Part shown: in pieces, positions 1 through 7,703 of the stretch
Position numbering within the stretch: position 1 is the stretch's first letter
Layout of the letters: each line of letters opens with the position of its first letter
DNA from: Smittium culicis
Lineage: Eukaryota; Kickxellomycota; Harpellomycetes; Harpellales; Legeriomycetaceae
Length of the DNA stretch: 11,826 bases
Assembly: GCA_001970855.1 (NCBI GenBank)
Contig: LSSN01000769.1
Location: 3,346 to 15,171 of the forward strand
Direction of reading: 5' to 3'
The notes under the pieces: generated by a model
Databases searched by the model: none
What the model saw: only the letters and a program-made list of their open reading frames with translations
What the model was told of the DNA's origin: nothing
Translations under genes and position numbers: made by a program

Positions 1-1431
1 TATAGATTTATATTATTATTATTTTTATAAAATTAATTGGAAATACTTTCTAAATAAAATTATATATCTATCGATTTTAAATTTTATATTTTTTACAACA
101 AAATTGAGAGATTACTAATAATTTGAATGCGTTTTTGTATTTCTCTTTAATTTAAAATAAAAATATATAAAGTTTGGTATTAATAGCAACTATACCATAT
201 ATGTTTTTAAAAGACATAAAAAACTTATTTTAAACCAACTAATTTACGAAAAGATGAATCTGAACATATCTTTAATACCATTAGCTAAGTAGACTGGTGA
301 TAAAGAACATAACGGGTATCAAACAAAAGAAAAAATGATTTAATAAATTATTGCATTGTACCACTTTTTTTAGAAGATGGTAGTATTTCAAAATTTATTT
401 TTCGATTTAATTATAATTTTTATTCTTTCAAATATAACTGTAGTGCTTTTTAATGAGGAATTTAAAGTTTTTATTAATATTTTGAAAAAAAATCATAGTA
501 TTATGTCATTAAAAAAAACAGAATTAAAAAGCCAAATTTATCGTTATTAATCGCTATAATTAATTTATTTTAATTACAGTCTGCATAATTAACTATTATG
601 GTACTGCTACTGAAGTTTTAAAGTTTAAAGTTTCTTTTTTTGATGTCTACCTTTAGAATAAAGACGATATTTTTTTGAATTTATTGATTAAATAATATCG
701 ATTTTTCTAGTTTCGCAAAATATATCAACTTTATCAATTTATAAAAACGACTATTTTTAATACTGAACTTTGAATTTTTTATAAATTTTATGTACCCGCA
801 AATACTTTCAAAAATTGTACTTTGTTTTTTCCATTGTCCCAATCAGGTTCAACTTAACAAAAGAGTCTAGCATTTAATGCATTTTACAGAAAGCTGTATA
901 TTTAATCCAATAAATAGCACATATATTTAAAACTAAATATAATTATAACTTCTATCTATAGCTTAATTTCTTATCAACTCATTTACTTTATCATAACTTT
1001 TAGAAACTTACAAAATTATCAATTCCATTTTAAGCAACATTTAACGAGATTAATTGCATAGTAATGTTCAATATTATTGCTTTAGTATGATCGTAGGAAA
1101 GTTCGGTTTTAATTTGATTTTTCCTTTGAGGGATTCTTTACAATCAGAGTGAATTTATTCGTTAAGCGTTACAGCTTATGAAACATTATATTTGATTATT
1201 CTCAAATAAATAAAAACATCAACTTTTTTTAGCTTATAATACTTTCAGAGCGAAAAGAATAATTAGAAAAAAAGATATAGGTTATTCTTTATGAAGGAGT
1301 CGTTTTATAGTGATAAGTGTTATAGTGTATAGATTTGGATTCAAAAATTATAGTTAATGAGTTAATTAGTTCTTATTTTTAGCAAATAAATATTTCAAAT
1401 TTCAAATTTAAATGAATAAATAGAAAAATTG
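1..1431. other. AT-rich intergenic region without recognisable genes
   Basis: The stretch is dominated by A/T homopolymers and has stop codons in every frame; no reading frame here has protein-like composition. A short stretch near 1088-1200 is less AT-rich and could read as two short peptides separated by a stop, but nothing in it is recognisable. No tRNA-like or rRNA-like sequence was seen. Confidence 0.7.
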
Positions 1432-1460
1432 AAATATCTTTTCAATTCCGCCAATAATTA

Positions 1461-1477
1461 TTATTCACAATGAATAA
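1461..1477. repeat. Small perfect hairpin in repeat unit A
   Basis: TTATTCA, a CAA loop and TGAATAA form a 7-bp perfect stem, extendable by one A-T pair. Unit B has diverged here, so the hairpin is not clearly conserved. No function is assigned. Confidence 0.4.
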
Positions 1478-1491
1478 TCAGGCAAACAACA

Positions 1492-1591
1492 TTAACCTCC
1501 CAAGTCCTGGAGTGCATTAAATATGCAATTGATAATTAAAATGCATACTTTATTCATTTGAAACTTGAAAAGTCAGGACTTGGAGGGTTAA
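1492..1591. mobile_element. piggyBac-type MITE with TTAA target duplication
   Basis: A 92-bp element (1496-1587) is flanked on both sides by TTAA (1492-1495 and 1588-1591). The left terminus CCTCCCAAGTCCTGG (1496-1510) and the reverse complement of the right terminus, CCCTCCAAGTCCTGA (1573-1587), agree at 12 of 15 positions. TTAA duplication and termini starting with CC are hallmarks of piggyBac-superfamily transposons. The element has no coding capacity and would be non-autonomous, moved by a transposase encoded elsewhere. Its centre is itself foldback, with TGCATT at 1513-1518 and AATGCA at 1540-1545 around CAATTG. The neighbouring repeat unit B holds TTAA (1694-1697) at the equivalent position without an insertion, which supports recent-style insertion rather than chance. 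The superfamily assignment is inference from the termini. Confidence 0.65.
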
Positions 1592-1729
1592 ATTGCATAA
1601 AAGTGCTCTCATCGTTCAAAATTTCCCAAATAACTATTCAATTCTGCCAATAATAATTATACCTATAAACTATTCGGTCCAAAAATTTTGAGTTTAAGCA
1701 AAGTGCTTTCTTCGTCCAGAATCTCCCAT

Positions 1730-2636
1730 TTTATTAATATCAAGAAATTATGTTTCAGAAATTCAAGATTCTTAGAAGCGGCGTTTTTTTTACTAGTCAT
1801 TCTATTCGCTACCGATAATTGAACAAGTAAATTTACAATAATAAAAAAATTATCTGCATAATTTTGATGATATTTGAAATAAAAGCAGATATGATAATCG
1901 CCTAAAAAATCAATAGAAAATATTATTCACCACAAAGTAACCTCGCATATATTATTAAACCCCTTTATGCTCGAATAAAATTAATACGAATTAGTATAAA
2001 ATCTTAAATCGCTGCTATTTTTTAATTAGTTATGTATTTATGTGCATATATTTCATAGAAAACAAACTACCATTCTTTGTTTAAAAGTTGCATAACTGTA
2101 TAGTGGATGCTGATGTTAGTATTTCAATAAACTTGAATTCCCGCGAAAAATTAACTCTATACCGATAAAAATCATTTAAAATAATAATTTTATAGATCAA
2201 TTTATAAGTTATAAGTTATAAGCGAGCTAATAAGTAAATTTATAGTATACTAATATTCTAGGTAAAAATTGTTTTAGGGATTGTAACTAAGTCACAGGTA
2301 ATATACAAAGTTGTCTATGTACTGTAAATAAAAATTTTTATCTTCATGAAATTTTAAATAAAATTGAAATTAATAACAATATGGACGTTGTATTGAAAAA
2401 GAATCTAGATTTTCCTGCTGATTTATATTCTAATAAAATCAATTTTTTTTTCGGTAGTAGTGGGGAATTCAGTATTATATACGTATTTCAATAGACCATT
2501 AAATCTACCGCTCTATCAAAATCATGAATTTAATATACATTTAAAAAATCATTTTTCTTTAGCTTAAAACTAAAATCAATTTGTTGCATAAAAATTGCTG
2601 AATTATATGGTATTATATGGTATTATTTAAAGTGAA
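1730..2636. other. AT-rich intergenic region, nothing recognised
   Basis: No protein-like frame or RNA gene was recognised. Minor simple repeats are present: a run of TAAGTTATAAGTTATAAG near 2204-2221 and two tandem copies of TATATGGTAT near 2603-2622. Confidence 0.6.
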
Positions 2637-2768
2637 AATGACACTAAGTGGATTTTTAGATCAACAATGGATCTAGAACTTTAAATTTTTAAGTTTATTT
2701 TGTTAATTTATGCTTAAAATTTGTGTAGTAATAATCGGAATTTCAATCCACTTATTTAAATTGTCATT
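2637..2768. repeat. Bipartite inverted repeat (foldback)
   Basis: The left arm reads AATGACA (2637-2643), a 2-nt spacer, then AAGTGGATT (2646-2654). The right arm is the reverse complement of the same two blocks in mirror order: AATCCACTT (2745-2753), an 8-nt spacer, then TGTCATT (2762-2768). Both blocks match perfectly and only the spacer length differs. The interior contains a small hairpin, TAGATC/GATCTA (2657-2675). This could be a decayed short inverted-repeat transposon or a foldback insertion; no target duplication is evident. Confidence 0.5.
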
Positions 2769-2930
2769 ATTGCGCTAATTCGCATTATAGAATATTTTAT
2801 TAATGCAAGAATTATAATATGTCTAAAAAATACAATATGATTATGCTACAAGGTTCAAAGTATATATCACTCCTTGATTTACGATAGCATATATATAAAA
2901 AATTCTACTTTTTTGAAACGAAAAAAAAAC

Positions 2931-2938
2931 TATAAATA
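2931..2938 (+). promoter_or_regulatory. Candidate TATA box upstream of gene 1
   Basis: TATAAATA is a canonical TATA sequence lying 223 bp before the ATG at 3161. An alternative, TATATATAAAA at 2890-2900, lies further upstream. In DNA this AT-rich such matches arise easily by chance, so the assignment is tentative. If either is used, all or part of the foldback at 2947-3079 would fall in the 5' leader of the gene 1 transcript. Confidence 0.25.
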
Positions 2939-2946
2939 ATGCGATT

Positions 2947-3079
2947 GTTGTATAATGGTCAATACAACATTATTTACCGTATAGTGCCTAAGATCTGCAA
3001 GACAAAATGTCTTACAGAATAGCCTTTTGGTTAGGTGATTGAATCTTAGGTCTTTCATACAACACGATATTTGACCATT
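2947..3079. repeat. Multi-stem foldback segment upstream of gene 1
   Basis: Several complementary blocks are nested around a common centre near 3017. The outer pair is AATGGTCAA (2954-2962) with TTGACCATT (3071-3079). The middle pair is CCTAAGAT (2987-2994) with ATCTTAGG (3043-3050). Inside is a hairpin, CTG-c-AAGACA, AAA loop, TGTCTT-a-CAG (2995-3017), followed by a weak AGCC/GGTT hairpin (3021-3032). A further stem, GTTGTAT (2947-2953), can pair with ATACAAC at 2962-2968 or with the second ATACAAC at 3057-3063, so alternative folds are possible. The segment is less AT-rich than its flanks. It may be a structured RNA or leader element, or a decayed inverted-repeat transposon. It does not match tRNA, U5, U6 or H/ACA layouts well. 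Confidence 0.45.
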
Positions 3080-3160
3080 TTCTCAACATTAAAACTATCT
3101 TTGAAATTATTTTGAGAATCCTAGAAAATACCTTTTCAATTGTAAAGATAAATATTAAAA

Positions 3161-3667
3161 ATGGTCAGAATTTTTTTGAATAACAGCTTAGGATTTATAT
3201 TGGTTGTAGCTACACTCTCGTATATTGCAACATGTAATGGAGTGCCAAAATCTCCAGCCAATTTTGATTTCTTCAGGCACAGTTATTATAAAGAAAAAAT
3301 CACATCTATTTCTCCTAGACCAAATAGGTGCTATACTGTCGGGAAATTCGCTTCTGCTGCATTTTATGGGCCTGCATTAGATGTTGTCAGAATGTATACA
3401 GAACCACACTGCAATGGAATGATGAAAGAAAGAGTCATTTCAATTTCTGGTGCTCCAGGAGATAACATCAAGGACTATGGACAATTATTCTCCTCTTTTA
3501 TCTATAAGCCTAAAAATAATCATTTACATAACCATCATAGACACAATAGCGATCGAGATTCAAACACTGGTGATAATCATGGATTTAATAATGGGAATAA
3601 TATTGGATTTGAGTTTAGAGATTATGGGCATAATAATAATTGCGGATCAGGTAGTATTCTTGATTAG
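3161..3667 (+). CDS. Predicted small secreted protein with His/Asn-rich tail
   Basis: The product is 168 residues and its family is not recognised. Residues 1-27 look like a signal peptide: a charged start (MVR), a hydrophobic core (LGFILVVATLSYIAT) and likely cleavage near CNG/VP, so the mature protein should be exported or secreted. Residues 55-116 have globular composition with Cys57 and Cys84, which could form one disulfide, and several aromatic beta-strand-like segments; the layout loosely recalls small cysteine-containing secreted fungal proteins, but this is only resemblance. Residues 118-160 are low complexity, rich in Asn, His, Gly and Asp, and could bind metal or act as a linker. 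Cys161 lies near the end. The first in-frame ATG, with a purine at -3 and G at +4, is used as start. The gene stands alone, and a canonical AATAAA follows the TAG stop at 55 nt. Its G+C content is clearly above the spacers, which supports real coding. An intron near the tail cannot be excluded. Confidence 0.8.
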   Translation: MVRIFLNNSLGFILVVATLSYIATCNGVPKSPANFDFFRHSYYKEKITSISPRPNRCYTVGKFASAAFYGPALDVVRMYTEPHCNGMMKERVISISGAPGDNIKDYGQLFSSFIYKPKNNHLHNHHRHNSDRDSNTGDNHGFNNGNNIGFEFRDYGHNNNCGSGSILD

Positions 3668-3721
3668 ATGGTCGATTTTTATGCTATGTAGCAGTTTTTT
3701 AACGTATAATAAGAATACATA

Positions 3722-3727
3722 AATAAA
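3722..3727 (+). terminator. Polyadenylation signal AATAAA for gene 1
   Basis: The canonical AATAAA hexamer lies 55 nt beyond the TAG stop of the gene ending at 3667, a normal distance for a eukaryotic 3' end. The hexamer is not rare in sequence this AT-rich, so position is the main support. Confidence 0.5.
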
Positions 3728-4376
3728 ATATATATACATTTAAATAGAGAAGTTTTAACAATCATTATTAATTTTTGTGAATCATATTTAAATCCTCTAA
3801 AAGGAGTTTATTCAACCATTAATATTTACTATAAACAGTTGAAAAATTAACCTGAGCCTTAAAAATAAAGTTAGCTATGAAATATACCAATGATTTATTA
3901 TCATATAAAAAGTATTCTGAGTCAAAAAATGTCGTTGTGAAGATACTAGATCCTAGACATCACATATTTCAAATGATTTAAATACTTTTTAAATCTATAA
4001 AATCGCTATTTTTTTAGATGCTAAAATTTTTGATTCTATTGATTGATTGAGTTTAATATTTTTATTTGGAAAATTACTGTGTTTGAGTACCATTTTTATT
4101 ATATTACATAGCTCCATTTCTCAGTTGATACAGGTTTTTATTTTAAATTACAATTTTAATGATATTTTTTGAAATAGTATAGGTAAAAAAAAAAGAATTA
4201 TCATCATTCTTAAAGAAAGTGTCATTTATTTAAATTATAAGATTATTAAAAAAAAAATAATGCCATTTTTTTTATAAATATAATTATTTAATTTTTTATT
4301 AATGCGTATATTATTACATTTAGGGGGTTATAAATCGCAATGATAACTTTAAATTAATTAAAAAGTCAATTTATGA
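3728..4376. other. AT-rich intergenic region, nothing recognised
   Basis: The stretch holds A/T homopolymers and short simple repeats, such as GATT repeats near 4033-4049. No frame with protein-like composition and no RNA gene was recognised. Confidence 0.6.
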
Positions 4377-4715
4377 GATCGAATAAAATTTAAAAAATTT
4401 TTCCCCTGCTGCGACTTGTTTGTGCCCGAGACGATCAACCACATACATCTGAGCTGCAGTTGGTGGCGAAATCACCGATCATTGACGATCTGCTGGTTCA
4501 TACCGACGCCGATCAGCTCTGACGAAAAAATTATACTTTCGAATTTCTACGAAGCCCGGTTGGGGCTAGTTGGAAAACTCTTTGATGGGAAGTCTAAACA
4601 ATCTTTGAGCCAGCTTCGAGCTGTCACACACAATCAAAATTTTGAGCTGGAAACAGCCAAATTTTTTGATCGGCACCCGTATGCCCAGAAAATTTACACT
4701 ATAAAGTATAAGTGA
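4377..4715 (+). pseudogene. C-terminal fragment of LINE polyprotein
   Basis: The open frame of 112 codons after a TGA at 4374-4376 corresponds to the last part of the LINE polyprotein. It starts just before the zinc-knuckle motif and runs to the natural TGA stop, giving the family's C-terminus (ending KIYTIKYK). The knuckle of the long copy (C-x2-C-x6-H-x4-C) is damaged here: the second cysteine is Phe (TGT to TTT), and an upstream Cys is also Phe. No initiation codon belongs to this fragment, and the TTG at 4416 is not a plausible start. It lacks the reverse transcriptase and cannot act on its own. Confidence 0.85.
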
Positions 4716-4755
4716 CTCACCATCTTCCTTGAGTCAATACACAGTCGGTATGGAG

Positions 4756-4771
4756 CTGCTAGAGCGGCGGA
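4756..4771 (+). other. Conserved 16-nt core of the LINE 3' UTR
   Basis: CTGCTAGAGCGGCGGA is identical to 8195-8210 in the other 3'-end copy, although the sequence around it has diverged extensively. It lies about 40 nt after the stop codon and 85 nt before the AATAAA-containing end. A conserved GC-rich motif in an otherwise AT-rich 3' UTR could be part of the RNA recognised by the element's reverse transcriptase. That role is inference. Confidence 0.5.
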
Positions 4772-4860
4772 CGGGGATCTGTTGAAAAATTGTTTATGTA
4801 ATATTTTTATAATTTTTAATTATTTTTTACTAGATTTTTGTATACTATTAAATTATGTTT

Positions 4861-4866
4861 AATAAA
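4861..4866 (+). terminator. AATAAA at the LINE 3' terminus
   Basis: The hexamer lies within GTTTAATAAAC, the last block shared by both 3'-end copies in the window. It probably marks the 3' end of the LINE transcript. Confidence 0.5.
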
Positions 4867-4870
4867 CACT

Positions 4871-6036
4871 CCGAGAATAATTATTATAGTAGTTTATATA
4901 ATAATTATCGATAGGTTACTATAATTAATTATTAATCTCTTTGCATTAATCTAATAAATTTAATCAAATATTAAGATATTCAAGGCTATATTCGCGAAAT
5001 TTCCACTAATATACACGTTTACTCAGCTTAGCAAAAAAAAAACTAAATATAAATAGAATACGGAAAATTGGCTTGATATATAAACTTATATTGTATAAAT
5101 AGCCTGATAAAAATATCAATTAAAACCGATAAGAACAAAATTAAGTAAAATGATATTAAAATAACTAAATTTTCAAACTTATTATATATGAATCAACTAT
5201 TTATGGTATACTTCATGCTTTAAAAACATCTTCTTTATCATCTGCCAGATCTAGATCAATTTGAAACACAAACTTCACACGAAAACACAAAGATATGACC
5301 ATTGAAAAGTTACACAATCTTGTCGAATTACTTTATGTTTATTTTATAAGATAGTGGTATATATTAAAAATATTAGACATTATAATTGATGTTTTTCATA
5401 TCCCATAAGCATATTTGAAGCGTTCACAAAATAAACAAGCTGATGCGGATAATTTATTTACTAGTATTTTACTATAAAGATATAATCACTTTTTTTTATA
5501 TAGTAAATAAAATTTTATTTTATTATAATATGTTATCTAAGTATGATCTGTTTAGGATGAATTAATTTCTTTAATTCTTATAGCTGTATAAATTAGTAAG
5601 AGCGTATTTTCTTTTTTTTTAATAAAACTTATTACTTAATTACCATTTTTTTGGATAGGTATTTTTTTTAATATCTAACCTTAAAATTATACTTTAAAAT
5701 TGTATATCAAATGAATTATGGAAATCTCAATTACGCATTTGCATTCTTTAAATATTGCTTATTTATTTATATTAAATATTTGAGCCTTTTTACATCTGAC
5801 TAATGAAAATAAAAATTTTGGTTTTACACAATATAAAAATTGAAATTTAACATACTTATTTCAAGCATACTGGCTGTTATCGTAGATACTAGAGATGCTC
5901 TAGAGTATTGTTACTTTTATTTGCTACGCTTTGAAGAAATATGCCTATCACAAAAATCCAAGCTTACCAAATAAAAAAATTTTATAAAACTAGCATCTAT
6001 GCTTATTAAATATTTAAATAAAAACCATACATACAT
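4871..6036. other. AT-rich intergenic region, nothing recognised
   Basis: No gene was recognised. There is an imperfect inverted repeat just after the LINE end (AATTATTATAGTA near 4879-4891 with TACTATAATTAATT from 4917). A perfect 6-bp hairpin, CTAGAG-atg-CTCTAG, occurs at 5889-5903. A short reverse-strand frame around 5225-5315 has mixed composition but is too short to support. Confidence 0.55.
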
Positions 6037-6135
6037 TTACTTTAAAAAAACAAACAAATGTGAAATCTTAGATTTTATACATTGTACAAAACGCTCATAA
6101 TCCATCCAGTTCCATATTTGGCTACCATAAGACAT
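6037..6135 (-). CDS. Candidate small ORF or gene remnant
   Basis: The frame encodes 32 residues from ATG (MSYGSQIWNWMDYERFVQCI and on) to TAA; the frame stays open for a further 20 codons upstream of the ATG. The composition is unusual for chance translation of AT-rich spacer: two Trp, several Tyr, Asp, Glu, Arg and a Cys in a short stretch. No family is recognised and the length is too short for confidence. It may be a decayed exon or a peptide gene. Confidence 0.2.
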   Translation of the reverse strand: MSYGSQIWNWMDYERFVQCIKSKISHLFVFLK

Positions 6136-6373
6136 ATCCAAATCCGAATTATAATATAATATTATAACACGCACATAATTATAAGCGTATTTTTATGCTT
6201 CAATATTGTCGATAGCTATTATTATTTAGAATTAATTTCATTAAAATAAACAGATAGAATAAATAAAAAAATTAAGAACACTCTCTTATCTTTTATTTTA
6301 TGGCATTATATTTCATATTCGTACAAGTAGGAGTTGATAGAAGAATATTTGTTTTATCTACCAAAAAAAAATG

Positions 6374-6382
6374 TATATAAGG
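6374..6382 (+). promoter_or_regulatory. Candidate TATA box for gene 2
   Basis: TATATAAGG lies about 142 bp upstream of the ATG at 6524. It is one of the better TATA-like matches in this spacer because the following GG breaks the AT run. If transcription began about 30 nt downstream, the leader would be about 110 nt. Chance occurrence in AT-rich DNA is possible. Confidence 0.35.
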
Positions 6383-6523
6383 ACGATAAATTTCCTTAAC
6401 TTTAATGTCATTATTCAAAGTTTAATTAGTCAAATATTTAAACATCTAAATATCTAAGAATAAAATAGAGACAAATAAAGATAAATACTTTATATCAAAA
6501 AAATAAAGCCTAAAAAAAACAGC

Positions 6524-7339
6524 ATGTTTAAAAAAACTCTTATCTGTATCTCTTCCTTATTGGCCAAAGCTATTATTGCTAATTACACTACGGGCCTTGG
6601 AGAATCACTTGTTTCGTGGGAAACCAAAGTAGTCAACGGGCAGGATTTGTCTAAAAAACATTACAATGTCGCTCAAGGTCAAAATATCGTTTCAGCAGCA
6701 TATTGGTATAATTATGCGGGCCATGTATATAATTGGGGAAACACTAATGTCAATACTGGACATTTGCAATTACCCAATAATATAAAAAATATAATTATTG
6801 CTAGCATCAACAACTTGAAAATTCTATTCGACGGCTGTATTCATCGCGTAGATAACGATCACTCAGCTTTGGTTACTGAAGTAACTAAAGTGATACATAC
6901 TTATGGCTATAGAATTGATGTGAAAGAATATCTTGATTACACACACTTTTCTCAGAATATGAGATATAGTACTAATGTATTTAATAACCATAATATCTAT
7001 CAAAGAAGAGAATATATCCTTAATGATCACGCTTTTGCGAAATTATTGAATGATATATCTAATATTTATCGCAATGTTATGCAAAACATACATACTATAT
7101 ATTATTTTCAAAGTCTCCATTATTATTACATTATCAATGGTAATAGTAACATAGGAATGTTTGACCAAAAAACAACTAGTAGTATCTTCTGCATATATAA
7201 TTTTATTGATAAAGTCAAGCATTATGAAGATTATTATAACGGAAATTTGAGCAGGAACTACAACTTGCGCGAGTTTTTCATCAAATCTAATGAAGTATAT
7301 AATCTTGTCAAGTATACTGCTAACTGTCTTAACTATTAA
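6524..7339 (+). CDS. Predicted secreted protein of unknown family
   Basis: The product is 271 residues and its family is not recognised. Residues 1-19 form a likely signal peptide: a basic start (MFKK), a hydrophobic core (TLICISSLLAKAIIA) and likely cleavage after AIIA, before Asn20. The mature part is rich in Asn, Tyr, Ile and His, has three cysteines (105, 223, 268) and no further obvious membrane segment, so secretion or a wall location is more likely than an integral membrane protein. Possible N-glycosylation sequons are NYT at 20-22 and NLS at 241-243. Residues 55-80 are rich in Trp, Tyr, Asn and Gly. The start is the first ATG in frame. An open frame of this length is very unlikely by chance in such AT-rich sequence, and G+C content rises over the gene. 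No clear AATAAA follows within 150 nt. No neighbour suggests a partner. Confidence 0.82.
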   Translation: MFKKTLICISSLLAKAIIANYTTGLGESLVSWETKVVNGQDLSKKHYNVAQGQNIVSAAYWYNYAGHVYNWGNTNVNTGHLQLPNNIKNIIIASINNLKILFDGCIHRVDNDHSALVTEVTKVIHTYGYRIDVKEYLDYTHFSQNMRYSTNVFNNHNIYQRREYILNDHAFAKLLNDISNIYRNVMQNIHTIYYFQSLHYYYIINGNSNIGMFDQKTTSSIFCIYNFIDKVKHYEDYYNGNLSRNYNLREFFIKSNEVYNLVKYTANCLNY

Positions 7340-7400
7340 AAAATTTTTATTGGACCTTTCTTTTTTATTTTCGATAATAATAGCTTTAAATTTACTTTAA

Positions 7401-7703
7401 AATTTTATTATAATACAATGTAAAAGTATAAAAATTCTAAATTTTTTATCAAAGAGAATTTTATTAAATTTTGGCAGTGCTTTAGTAATTGTTATTTTTT
7501 GTTTGGGATTATTTTTAGGCAATCAGTTTATTATGTCTAGATTCACTCCTGTATGGTTTAATCAATCAAGTATACTTTATTATTTGGCTTTATGTTTACT
7601 TATGTCTCAATTAACCTTTTCCCGTCCAACTCTCTTTAAAAAAAATCAATTTATTGATTCATTTGTGATTTATAAGCAAGTTTATTATTTGCTGTCATGT
7701 TAA
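7401..7703 (+). pseudogene. Hydrophobic open frame, possibly a partial or decayed gene
   Basis: The frame is open for 100 codons from just after a TAA (7398-7400) to the TAA at 7701-7703, but the first ATG is at 7533 and leaves only 56 residues. The frame before the ATG already encodes a membrane-like helix (GSALVIVIFCLGLFLG) and a second follows (SSILYYLALCLLMSQLTF). The last 30 codons lie inside the TTAA-flanked element that begins at 7611, so the original frame was probably interrupted by that insertion and its present C-terminus is transposon-derived. Alternatives are a small membrane protein starting at 7533, an exon of an intron-containing gene, or chance in T-rich DNA, which naturally encodes Phe, Leu and Ile. 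No family is recognised. Confidence 0.3.

Larger units (their letters stand above)
1432..1729. repeat. Two diverged tandem direct-repeat units
   Basis: Unit A covers about 1432-1628 and unit B about 1629-1729. Both begin with a block reading TTCAATTCYGCCAATAATWA (1441 and 1637) and end with an approximately 28-bp block beginning AAGTGCT and ending CTCCCA or TTCCCA (about 1600-1628 and 1701-1729) that differs at only a few positions. Unit A is about 95 bp longer, and the whole difference is explained by the inverted-repeat element at 1492-1591. The original repeat was therefore about 95-100 bp and non-coding. Its function is unknown. Confidence 0.7.
4377..4870 (+). mobile_element. 5'-truncated LINE (non-LTR retrotransposon) copy
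   Basis: This segment matches the LINE at 10032-11826 (in reverse complement) over its coding part, roughly nine positions in ten by eye, and matches 8071-8311 over its 3' untranslated part. It begins abruptly inside the C-terminal coding region and continues through the stop into a 3' UTR ending GTTTAATAAAC (4857-4867), after which similarity to the other copy stops. A missing 5' part with an intact 3' end is the normal product of incomplete target-primed reverse transcription. No poly(A) tail follows. No clear target duplication was found. Its base composition is much less AT-rich than the flanks. Confidence 0.88.

Noticed and set aside
2503..2512. TCTACCGCTC shared with 7787-7796
   Set aside because: A 10-nt match without extension on either side; probably coincidence.
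2941..3012. tRNA-like arm (GTAT-AATGGTCA-ATAC) suggesting a tRNA gene
   Set aside because: No T-arm GTTC block and no 3' acceptor strand complementary to the start; the anticodon stem does not fit.
3021..3032. GCCTTTTG resembling U5 snRNA loop I
   Set aside because: The flanking stem of U5 and a downstream Sm site are absent; the match is short.
2995..3060. Reverse-strand intron-like signals (GTATGA, CTAAC, TTGCAG)
   Set aside because: Signals are spaced plausibly, but flanking reverse-strand frames are short and hit stops, so there is no exon to splice.
3143..3154. 12-mer TAAAGATAAATA shared upstream of gene 1 and gene 2 (6476-6487)
   Set aside because: A near-identical string occurs at 9863-9874 far from any gene, so it is not gene-specific.
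3450..3722. Isoleucine-rich 90-codon frame overlapping the end of gene 1 in the +1 frame
   Set aside because: It has a GTG start, and its Ile-rich character is what AAT/CAT codons of the His/Asn tail give when read one base on. It is a shadow of gene 1.
5225..5315. Reverse-strand frame of about 29 residues with acidic stretch
   Set aside because: Too short to distinguish from chance; no homologue recognised and no flanking signals.
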